DNA of 38,741 nt from a virus, in the IMG/VR virus record IMGVR_UViG_3300030406_001938, positions 1 through 38,741 of that record; one strand, given 5' to 3'. Positions 31,293-38,741 of this stretch are shown piece by piece. The position numbers and the translations under genes are program-made. Below the pieces are notes generated by a model. It ran no database searches, was not told where the DNA came from, and worked only from the letters and a program-made list of their open reading frames with translations. The stretch's first letter is position 1. Each line of letters opens with the position of its first letter.

Positions 31293-34200
31293 CCCTCCAT
31301 TTAGGAACATACTCTTCAAAAGGGAATCTAGACTTCAATTCATCTTCTCTTCCAAAGTTAGCAGGATTAGCTAAAGATTCAGCAAAACCCCACCTGTAAA
31401 GAAAAGCATCTAGCTCTGGATTAAACCTTCTAAGCTCTAATCTAAGTCTTTCCCATTCTTTCAAAGCCTGTTTAAAACCTTGGTTGTTTTCTTCAATTAA
31501 TTGTCTTTTTCTATCGTCATATTTAGATAAATACCATTCACGGTATATATCATCAAACTGACCTTGGTATCTTGTTTGGAATATTTCTTTCCTAGTATCT
31601 TCCCAATACTGAGGAAAGTATTCATCTCTTCTTCTGTAAAATTCTTGGTTAAATCCTGTTGAATCCCATCTTCCTCCATAAAGCTTGTCTTTGGCGTATG
31701 ATTCATATTCAGAGCTACCCCATCTTTGCCTCCATCCTTCTAGCTCTGTTTCTCTGCCTTCAAAGTCAAACATGTAACCTAAGTCCCATTTGTCATCAAA
31801 CATTATTTCAGCGTATTCGTCAGCAGCAAAATCTTCTACTCTTTCAAAGTCCCCTAAATTGCCTTTTATTGCCATTAGGTATGCTTCAACATCTGGATAC
31901 TTTTCTGATATATTTTGAACATCATATCTGTATTGAGTTCTAGCTTTTTGTTCTCGTAATATATATTGCTCTAAACTAATTTCGTAACCTCTAAGAGAAG
32001 ATTCAGCAGCTTGCACAGCATGGTTGTATAAAGCTCTTGCATCATCAACTTCATTAGCTTTAAGTTCAAAGTTTCTATCTAAACTAGAACCTCCAACAAT
32101 TCTTCTCTTTTCAAATATTTCTGATTCAAGCTCTCTTAATCTTTGAACATTAGGGTCAGCTTCTACATCATTAGATTCAGTTATTAATCTTTTCTGAACA
32201 TCATTTAAACTTCTCCAATTAGTTTTGTAGTATTGCTGAGCTAACATATCTCTAACTTCTTTTCTTTTTTCATAGTCACTAATTGGGTTGGTTCTTAGTC
32301 CTATAAACTCAGTACCACCACCTAGCACTCCGTTCTCAAACAAAGAGTCTAACCAGAATGGAGTAGCACTTGATCCTAATTCCTGGAACCAGTCACCTCT
32401 AAATGGTTTTAATTCTTCTCCTAAAAAGTTAGCACCCATTCCTAAGTCCCACATACTAGAACCAGCTGGTGAGGTTCTTGATCGCAACCAGTATAATATC
32501 TGGTTATTTTGTAAATAGTCTTTAATGCCTGTTTCATCAAATCCAGCCCTGCCTCTGCCAGACCCTGTAAGCAATAAAGGAGAGTCAAGTATATCGCCTC
32601 TAAATGCAGGATCATTAGCTATTTTACCAACCAATCTTGCCATAGATGTCCAAGCTGAACCAAACCCAACATTTACGTTTCCAATTTGTGTTGTTAAAAA
32701 CTTACCACTTGTTGGGTCAAGGTTTATGTGTTGGTTTATGTCCTCACCTCTTACCTTAGCATTTAATGCAGCAAACCCAAGATGAGTTGCTATTCCAGCT
32801 CCCATCATAGATTGTAATGCTCTCCTTGCTTCTTGGCCTTGTATGTCACCTTTTACAACAGAACCTATTAATCCTAATGTAGCTCTTGTATATGAAGGAG
32901 AAAAGAATATTACAGACCTTTCTATGTTAGATTGTCTAGCGCTTATTCCTGCTCGTCTGCTTGAAAATGCTCCTGTCATTCCGTTTATGTATTCAGCTAA
33001 CTGAGTTAATTGCTGATCTATTACATCATCTCCAAGATTATTTGCAGCACCACTTCTTAGTATTTGTTGATAATGTGCATCCCATAATCCTTCTCTTATC
33101 ATATCTCCGTATGCTTCAAAGCTGGCTTGAAACCCATCTAATACATCTGCGCCTTTGTCTATTGCAGCTCTTGATTGTTTAAATCCAGGAACAGAGTCTT
33201 TAGCTTGCAAGTTATTAACTCTACCTTCTGAAAGTAATTTATTAAACACAGTCCTGTTGTTTGCTGCCCTAAAGTAATCGTTACCAGCATTACTTATCAA
33301 GACTCCATAGTTTGCCATCAAAGCAAAGTTCTTTCTTTTTTTATTAATTAACTCGGCATGTAATCTTGGAGCATCACCATCTTTTACACCTCTCCATATC
33401 AACTGCCCCATTGTTTTAGTTCCATTAACCCAAGAACCTAAATACGCCTTTTTTAGTTTCATATCTGTTGTGCCAAGACCTCTTAAAAGAGTCGGTAATC
33501 CATGTAAAAATGCTGTACCTGCGTCAAAACCTGTTTGAACTAATCTAAAGTAGTCGTTTACAGTTGCTGTCTTTGAAGCTGCAATATCAAAAGGGTTTTC
33601 TTTATTTATGTTTAAAAACTTCTCAATATTACTAGCTGTTTTGTCATCAAAAAACAAGTTTCTTTTAGCCAAAGCTTTTACTTCGTTTTGTATTTGACCT
33701 CTTTGGTCTGTTACCATTCTAAGCTCTACAGCTTCTGGCCCATATAAACCTGAAAGTTTCCTCTGCGTTTTGTTTAGCTTTATATCTTTGCCACCCATCT
33801 TTGCTATTTTGTTTTTGTAGTAAAGAACATCTTTATCAAAATCTCGTTCTAATTCGTCTAAATAATCTTTAATTATTCGTTGAACATCTCCCTGAACTTT
33901 ATCATCAGGGTTCTTTAACATTTCTTTTATTTTGTTGTATTCTTTGTTCCAGTTTTTAGCGTCTGAAGGAATAAGGTTTGCTTGGTTTTCTCTCAAAGCC
34001 CTGTCTAAGTCATCAACTATGTCATTGCCAAGATTCCCTCCAACACTAACAAAGTTTTGAATTTTTTGTATTTCATCAGCTTTTTTACGGAACTCTTTTA
34101 CTTTGTCACCCCATTGTTGAAGTCTTGTTACATCAAATTTAGCTGCTGTTAATTGTTGATGAGAAATGTTTTCTAATCTTCTTACTACTTGTTCATCTGC

Positions 34201-37200
34201 AATTTCTTTATAAACAGAATTTAAAAATTCTTCTGCCATTTGAGCTGGGTCTTGGTTGTACACTAAACTTCTTTCATCTATACCATCTATTACGCTGTCA
34301 AAAAACCTATTTCTGCTAATTGTTGTTGGTTTAAGTGCACCATTAGAAAGCCTTGACCAGTCTTGCCTATCAATTAAATCTTGATACTCAGCTAAGTTTT
34401 CAACGATGTGATGGACATAATTTCCTGTAGTGTTTACAAATAAGTTATTAGGGGGTATTCCTTTTCTTGATAATAAATGAGCTCCTTCATCAAACAAAGT
34501 GTAGTAATTTTTAAGATAGTTAACCATGTCAGGTGGCAAATTAAAATACTGTTCGTACAACCTAATTGGTTTACCAAAAGGCCCGTTGTAATCTACTACG
34601 TATCCAGCCATATCTAAAAAGTCAGCAACGTTCATTGTAATGTTATCTGCATCTTTTGGAAGATCAGGGTATTTTTTTGCAAACAGATTTAAAACATCAT
34701 TAGGTATAGCATTCATAGCTTTTAGGTTAGCCCATTTAAATTTATCTTTATCTATACCATCAGCTAAAAAGTTATCTCCAAAGTGATGAATTTGTTTTAC
34801 ACCATCATCGTTTGCCCAAGAAAACGCATCTGCCTTTTTACCAGGATTGTGCAATACACTGTCTATGTTTTCGTAAGCAGCATCCAAATCTCTTTTTATG
34901 TTTCTTGCTATAGCATTAAGAGCAGATCCGCTGTCTTCAGTTACATCAATAACACTATCAAGACCTTTGAGTCTTCTTTTTGATGGCGTAGTTATTATTA
35001 ATTTATTGTTACCTATACCTCTCCTTAAAGCGTTTATCATGCTCATTGCTGATGTATAACTTTGAATTGGAGCTCTTGCTTTTCCACCAATAGATACTGC
35101 TCCAGGATTAACTCCTCTTTGTGGAGGAAAGATTTGATCTCTGATTTGATCTAGGTTGGCAAACTGATCTATATCCACTTCCTCTATATTTTTAACTAAT
35201 TTTCTTGCATCACCATAAGCATCAATAAGTTCTTGTGCTTGTTGAGGACTAAAACCGCCTTCTACTAAGCCTTCACGCTGAACCATAGTATTTGCCCAAT
35301 TCATAAAAGCTTGTTTATCAACAATGCTTTCTTCTCGTGGATTAAAACCTATTCTTATGCCCTCTTCTATTTGATCCATACCGCCTAGGAAAAATTCTTC
35401 TGCTGCTTGTGCTGCTTTAGGATTTCTAAAATGTTGCCATTCGTGTTCTAATACAAAATTTTCATAATCTTCATAAGTAGGAAAAAGTTCTTTACTTGGT
35501 CTTACTCTTTCCCATATTCTGTCACCTTCCTGTAAAGGAGCATCAAATTGTCCAGGAGCAGGTTGTCTTTTAGCTCCTGTTACAGGATCTATTGGTGACA
35601 CTACAATTCCATCTGGTGCTCCTGCTGCTGTTTCTCTTAAACCTTTATTGTAATCTCTTCTTATTGCTTCTCTGTTTATTGTAATTTTATAAGGAACGTT
35701 TTGTTTTGCGCTTAAAGGAGCTGACCCTTCTACATATTTACCAGTATTCCTTTCTGCCGCAGTAATAATAATTTTTTCTGCTTTATCAGGCCTTACTGTT
35801 ATTGGTGCTTGTTCTCGGTAACTTGCCATAGAGCCTTTGTCTAAACGAGCTAACCTAGGGTTATCAACCACTGGTATACCTTTATATAATTTTTGTTTAG
35901 AAGGAGTTTTAGCAAAGTCTGCAAATCTAGCTCCATTGTCAGTTAACTTTGTAACATCATAGTTTTTAACAGCATCAAATAAATTTTGTTGCAAAAAAGG
36001 ATCTTGATCATATCTATCAAAAACATTTTCTACTAGCTCAGCATATACTTGATTAACGTTTGCTTTGTTTTTGTTAATTGAATCAATTGCTTCATTAAAT
36101 TCTCTAGGCCTTCTGCCTACTGCTTTTCCTCTAGCTTTTTTTAATTCGGCAAACGCTTCTTCAGATTTTCTTAATTGTTCTGCTGCTGTTTCTAGTCTTG
36201 ATAAATCTTTTTTTACAAATTGTTTTAAAGTTTTTGGATATCTTGGATCAGTTTCTTTTCCACCTACACTTCTAGCGTATGCTTGAGCACGTTTAATTTG
36301 TTCATTAGATGGCGCAAAATCAATTGCATAAGTATCTACATAGAAAGCATCACCATCATTGTATTTAATATAATGCCCTTTGCCTGGCTGTAAAGCAGTT
36401 TCTACAGTTGAATCTATCCTGCTAGTTGCTTCCCAAGCACTCATGTTATCTGCGCTAGCATTTAGTTTTGCAGTTAATGCTTCTATTCCTTCATCTGTAA
36501 GCCCTGATTGTTCTCCTATTTCTTGCGCAGTCTTTTTTATACTGCCTCTAGTGCTAGCACCTAATCTTCCCATTGCACGAAAACCACCATTTACTTCACC
36601 TATAGACCATTCGCCAGTAAGTTCGTCTAAGAAAAAAGCAATTTCTCCTTCAAGAATTCTTTTATCTTCGTAAGCAAAATAAGACTCCATGGCTTTGTTT
36701 CTTTTTGCAATTACTTTTTCTTTTCTTATAGGAACTGTTAAAGCTGTGTATTTTTCTAAAACATCAAGACCATCTTTTTTAACAGTCCTTTCTACATCTC
36801 CTATTGTCATGCCATTTTTTTTAGCTATATCTTCAAAAGATTGGCCAGGTGCTCTAAGTTTTGCTATAGCTCTAGTAACCCAACCTGCTCCACCTATTGC
36901 ATCTGCATGAAATGCTAATTCAGCTCTGCCTTCTAGTGTTGCACCGAGAGTATATGCAGGATTCCACAGCTTGTGTATGTTTTTAACACCCATTAAGAAA
37001 TGTCTGCCAGGATTTAATTTACTTAATCTTTTTGCTTCATCGCTATTGGCATATCTTAAGAAATCACCAATTAGTCCTTCTCTATTGACACCTGCTCTTT
37101 CTATAGCACTGTCATAATTTGAAGGATCCATTACTTGAGTGTTAACTTTTGTGTCTAACCTAACATTGTCAAGGTCTATTACTCTTCCATTCTTAACTCT

Positions 37201-38076
37201 AAGCCTTACATCACCACCTGTTCTAATTTGAGTTTGTTGATGTTTTGACAAAGTGTTCCAAGTACCCTTGGCTTTTAAAGACTTTATAAAATCTCTGGTA
37301 TTTTCTTTAACTAGGTCTAAGTTTCTAAGTTGTGCGTCAAATCCTTGTCCTTTTTCTAAAAGCCTTTGACCTTCTTTTCTTATACCCTTAACACCAGGGA
37401 GAAGGCTAGTTACTGTAGACACTCCTTTTCCTATAGGTCTAAATATTGCTCCTACAGGTATTGCCATAGTTGCTAGACCAACAGGGTCAACCAGCATTTC
37501 TACTGCACCCTTAACACCTACGTTAAAGCCAAAGCCATCTTCTCCTTTATCAGGGTCTGCTCCAAATCTTTTTGTTGCAAACTGTGATTGCCTCCACGCT
37601 TCACCTGGACTCATACCCTTATTCATATTTCTTTTAACTTGCTGACTAAATGGGGATGCAACTACACCAGCTGTAAACTCAGTAGCTTTTTGCCAGCCTT
37701 CAAGACCTTTCATTAATCCTTGACCAATATAACTAAAAGGGTTTAGGTTAATTCCATCATCATTAGGTAACTCTACTCCAGGTTGCATCTGTAAGGGTTC
37801 ACTTACGTTACGTCCTTTGTCATGCAAACCAAACCCATGAGAAGCGCTTAATAAACCTCTGTATGTTTTATTTTGAGAATCTTGCCTTGCTTGTATTTCT
37901 TGTCTTAAAGCTTGTGTTTCAGGGTTGTCAAAAAATTGACCTGTACGTTTAGATTGTTCTAATAGAGCTTGAAGCCTTCTTATTTTTTCATCTTCTTTTT
38001 CTTTTTCTCGTGTTCTATTTTGAAAAGCTGTAGAGCTTTCCCATGGTGATCTATCTCCGAATGGTGTTCTTGGCAT
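31279..38076 (-). CDS. Giant virion protein with embedded HEXXH zinc-protease motif
   Basis: 2265 aa, by far the largest gene. The first 130 residues are charged and helical. A hydrophobic stretch (about 190-215, VEMLVDPVGLATMAIPVGAIF) may insert in membranes. Near the middle is the zincin signature H878-E879-W-Q-H882, followed 34 residues later by E915-E916-S-I-V-D920-x2-A923, which resembles the third-ligand motif ExxADxxA. The C-terminal third has a membrane-like region (SVIFFSPSYTRATLGLIGSVV, SMMGAGIATHLGF) and ends in a charged repeat-like tail rich in Tyr, Arg and Glu. Large ejection proteins of this size travel with the DNA in many podoviruses. An activity on cell envelope or virion protein is plausible but unproved. 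Confidence 0.82.
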   Translation of the reverse strand: MPRTPFGDRSPWESSTAFQNRTREKEKEDEKIRRLQALLEQSKRTGQFFDNPETQALRQEIQARQDSQNKTYRGLLSASHGFGLHDKGRNVSEPLQMQPGVELPNDDGINLNPFSYIGQGLMKGLEGWQKATEFTAGVVASPFSQQVKRNMNKGMSPGEAWRQSQFATKRFGADPDKGEDGFGFNVGVKGAVEMLVDPVGLATMAIPVGAIFRPIGKGVSTVTSLLPGVKGIRKEGQRLLEKGQGFDAQLRNLDLVKENTRDFIKSLKAKGTWNTLSKHQQTQIRTGGDVRLRVKNGRVIDLDNVRLDTKVNTQVMDPSNYDSAIERAGVNREGLIGDFLRYANSDEAKRLSKLNPGRHFLMGVKNIHKLWNPAYTLGATLEGRAELAFHADAIGGAGWVTRAIAKLRAPGQSFEDIAKKNGMTIGDVERTVKKDGLDVLEKYTALTVPIRKEKVIAKRNKAMESYFAYEDKRILEGEIAFFLDELTGEWSIGEVNGGFRAMGRLGASTRGSIKKTAQEIGEQSGLTDEGIEALTAKLNASADNMSAWEATSRIDSTVETALQPGKGHYIKYNDGDAFYVDTYAIDFAPSNEQIKRAQAYARSVGGKETDPRYPKTLKQFVKKDLSRLETAAEQLRKSEEAFAELKKARGKAVGRRPREFNEAIDSINKNKANVNQVYAELVENVFDRYDQDPFLQQNLFDAVKNYDVTKLTDNGARFADFAKTPSKQKLYKGIPVVDNPRLARLDKGSMASYREQAPITVRPDKAEKIIITAAERNTGKYVEGSAPLSAKQNVPYKITINREAIRRDYNKGLRETAAGAPDGIVVSPIDPVTGAKRQPAPGQFDAPLQEGDRIWERVRPSKELFPTYEDYENFVLEHEWQHFRNPKAAQAAEEFFLGGMDQIEEGIRIGFNPREESIVDKQAFMNWANTMVQREGLVEGGFSPQQAQELIDAYGDARKLVKNIEEVDIDQFANLDQIRDQIFPPQRGVNPGAVSIGGKARAPIQSYTSAMSMINALRRGIGNNKLIITTPSKRRLKGLDSVIDVTEDSGSALNAIARNIKRDLDAAYENIDSVLHNPGKKADAFSWANDDGVKQIHHFGDNFLADGIDKDKFKWANLKAMNAIPNDVLNLFAKKYPDLPKDADNITMNVADFLDMAGYVVDYNGPFGKPIRLYEQYFNLPPDMVNYLKNYYTLFDEGAHLLSRKGIPPNNLFVNTTGNYVHHIVENLAEYQDLIDRQDWSRLSNGALKPTTISRNRFFDSVIDGIDERSLVYNQDPAQMAEEFLNSVYKEIADEQVVRRLENISHQQLTAAKFDVTRLQQWGDKVKEFRKKADEIQKIQNFVSVGGNLGNDIVDDLDRALRENQANLIPSDAKNWNKEYNKIKEMLKNPDDKVQGDVQRIIKDYLDELERDFDKDVLYYKNKIAKMGGKDIKLNKTQRKLSGLYGPEAVELRMVTDQRGQIQNEVKALAKRNLFFDDKTASNIEKFLNINKENPFDIAASKTATVNDYFRLVQTGFDAGTAFLHGLPTLLRGLGTTDMKLKKAYLGSWVNGTKTMGQLIWRGVKDGDAPRLHAELINKKRKNFALMANYGVLISNAGNDYFRAANNRTVFNKLLSEGRVNNLQAKDSVPGFKQSRAAIDKGADVLDGFQASFEAYGDMIREGLWDAHYQQILRSGAANNLGDDVIDQQLTQLAEYINGMTGAFSSRRAGISARQSNIERSVIFFSPSYTRATLGLIGSVVKGDIQGQEARRALQSMMGAGIATHLGFAALNAKVRGEDINQHINLDPTSGKFLTTQIGNVNVGFGSAWTSMARLVGKIANDPAFRGDILDSPLLLTGSGRGRAGFDETGIKDYLQNNQILYWLRSRTSPAGSSMWDLGMGANFLGEELKPFRGDWFQELGSSATPFWLDSLFENGVLGGGTEFIGLRTNPISDYEKRKEVRDMLAQQYYKTNWRSLNDVQKRLITESNDVEADPNVQRLRELESEIFEKRRIVGGSSLDRNFELKANEVDDARALYNHAVQAAESSLRGYEISLEQYILREQKARTQYRYDVQNISEKYPDVEAYLMAIKGNLGDFERVEDFAADEYAEIMFDDKWDLGYMFDFEGRETELEGWRQRWGSSEYESYAKDKLYGGRWDSTGFNQEFYRRRDEYFPQYWEDTRKEIFQTRYQGQFDDIYREWYLSKYDDRKRQLIEENNQGFKQALKEWERLRLELRRFNPELDAFLYRWGFAESLANPANFGREDELKSRFPFEEYVPKWRVAGQ

Positions 38077-38084
38077 TAATCACC

Positions 38085-38741
38085 TCACGAAATCATTGCT
38101 GATAATTGTCCAAATGGTCCTGTTTCCTGAAACGCTTGTGGAGTTACATCTTGTGCCATTCTAATAAACGTTTGCGGATCAATTCCTAATGCAGATAATG
38201 CGCCCTGCAAGTATTCAATCCTGCTTGGAGTCATTTCTGTTAATTGCCCCATAGTTGGAACAGTTTCAAACGGAAGTTCTCCGGAGATTATAGTTACGAA
38301 AGCACCAAGTGCTTGTGGGTTAGTAAGCAAAGCCATCAAAGAATTCATTTCTTGCGATCTACTTTCAGCTGAAATCTCAGCTAATCTTTGCTCTGGAGTT
38401 AATCCACCAGCAGCTAATAAAGCTTGTAAGCTTCTATCTTCATCTTGAGTTAAGCCTCCACGACCTATTTCTATTTGAGCAGCTTTAAATTCTTCTGGGG
38501 TTTCATATCCACCCTGAAACTGCATTTGTGCTAATTGTCTTTGGAATTCTAGTTGCTCTGGCTGTGCATCAAGCTCAGCTTGATACTTATCTTTTTCAAA
38601 CTGTAACTGTGCGTCTTGAAAGTCTTTAGTAGCTTTAGTATTTATTTCAGCAATATACTGCTCCATATTCTTTACTACACCTTCGGGGTTAACTGCCAAA
38701 GCTTCTTCACTAATATCTATTGCCTGAGATAATTCTTTTGC
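38085..38741 (-). CDS. Rod-like virion protein, C-terminal part (continues from base 1)
   Basis: This 218-residue frame is open to the window end and is the continuation of the gene at 1-2090. In this copy the repeat reads Ser where the left copy reads Ala. The TTG at 38699 (LAVNPEG) is an internal codon, not a true start. The fragment is helical and Gln/Glu-rich (QFEKDKYQAELDAQPEQLEFQRQLAQM), then has a Pro/Gly-containing globular part with small helices (FVTIISGELPFETVP, LQGALSALGIDPQTFIRMAQ). It ends 8 bases before the giant gene, which has an SD (GAGGTGA) over that junction. Confidence 0.8.
   Translation of the reverse strand, partial: AKELSQAIDISEEALAVNPEGVVKNMEQYIAEINTKATKDFQDAQLQFEKDKYQAELDAQPEQLEFQRQLAQMQFQGGYETPEEFKAAQIEIGRGGLTQDEDRSLQALLAAGGLTPEQRLAEISAESRSQEMNSLMALLTNPQALGAFVTIISGELPFETVPTMGQLTEMTPSRIEYLQGALSALGIDPQTFIRMAQDVTPQAFQETGPFGQLSAMIS
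38674..38741. repeat. Right copy of the 68-bp terminal direct repeat
   Basis: Same sequence as bases 1-68 except base 38729 (A here, C at 56). See the left copy for interpretation. Confidence 0.9.

Noticed and set aside
38085-38699. An independent 204-aa gene starting with TTG at 38699
   Set aside because: The frame is open upstream through the terminal repeat and joins the 1-2090 gene in frame; TTG is an internal Leu codon.
1-38741. CRISPR arrays, insertion sequences, integrase or attachment sites
   Set aside because: No regularly spaced direct repeats, transposase or recombinase motifs were found on either strand.

Overview
This window is an essentially complete genome of a tailed double-stranded DNA phage, most likely a marine or other aquatic short-tailed (podovirus-like) virus known from metagenomes. 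The evidence is one divergently organised genome with small and large terminase, portal, scaffold, major capsid and tail-fibre genes on one strand and recombination/replication genes on the other. There is no integrase, excisionase, host gene, rRNA or recognisable tRNA. Bases 1-68 and 38674-38741 are the same sequence with one mismatch. One long reading frame runs off the left end and resumes in frame at the right end, so the molecule is best read as a circle (or circularly permuted genome) of 38,673 bp cut inside a structural gene. The host cannot be named; the DNA is moderately AT-rich by eye and the genes use ordinary Shine-Dalgarno sites.

Layout. A divergent control region (about 6421-7000) separates two transcription units. 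Leftward from 6420 runs the late block: small terminase, large terminase, portal, a 75-aa protein and an 892-aa rod-like virion protein that crosses the window junction. It continues from 38741 with a 2265-aa virion protein carrying a zinc-protease motif, then scaffold and major capsid protein. Next come small head/neck proteins, a neck or tail-tube adaptor, three tail/fibre proteins, several small basic proteins, two tiny membrane proteins that may be the holin/lysis genes, a 364-aa membrane-anchored beta-rich protein and a FmdB-like zinc ribbon ending at 17334. Rightward from 7001 to 17166 runs the early/middle block: small unknown proteins, two zinc-finger proteins, a MoxR-type AAA+ ATPase with a VWA/MIDAS partner, a RecT-type annealing protein with an extra C-terminal domain, a DnaC-like helicase loader and a PD-(D/E)XK nuclease. 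The two blocks converge on a terminator at 17279-17335.

How it fits together. No polymerase, primase, replicative helicase or RNA polymerase is visible. The phage therefore probably uses host transcription and replication machinery, recruiting host helicase with its DnaC-like loader and making packaging concatemers by RecT annealing and nuclease action. Late genes are likely driven by a sigma70-type promoter that overlaps the start of the small terminase gene, plus a second candidate promoter before the scaffold/capsid pair.

The non-coding DNA is unusually structured: tandem terminators and hairpins at 7680-7811, long hairpins abutting ribosome-binding sites, and two neighbouring folded elements at 9376-9614. 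The least understood parts are the AAA+/VWA module, the hendecad-repeat rod protein, the zincin inside the giant virion protein and the paired structured elements.
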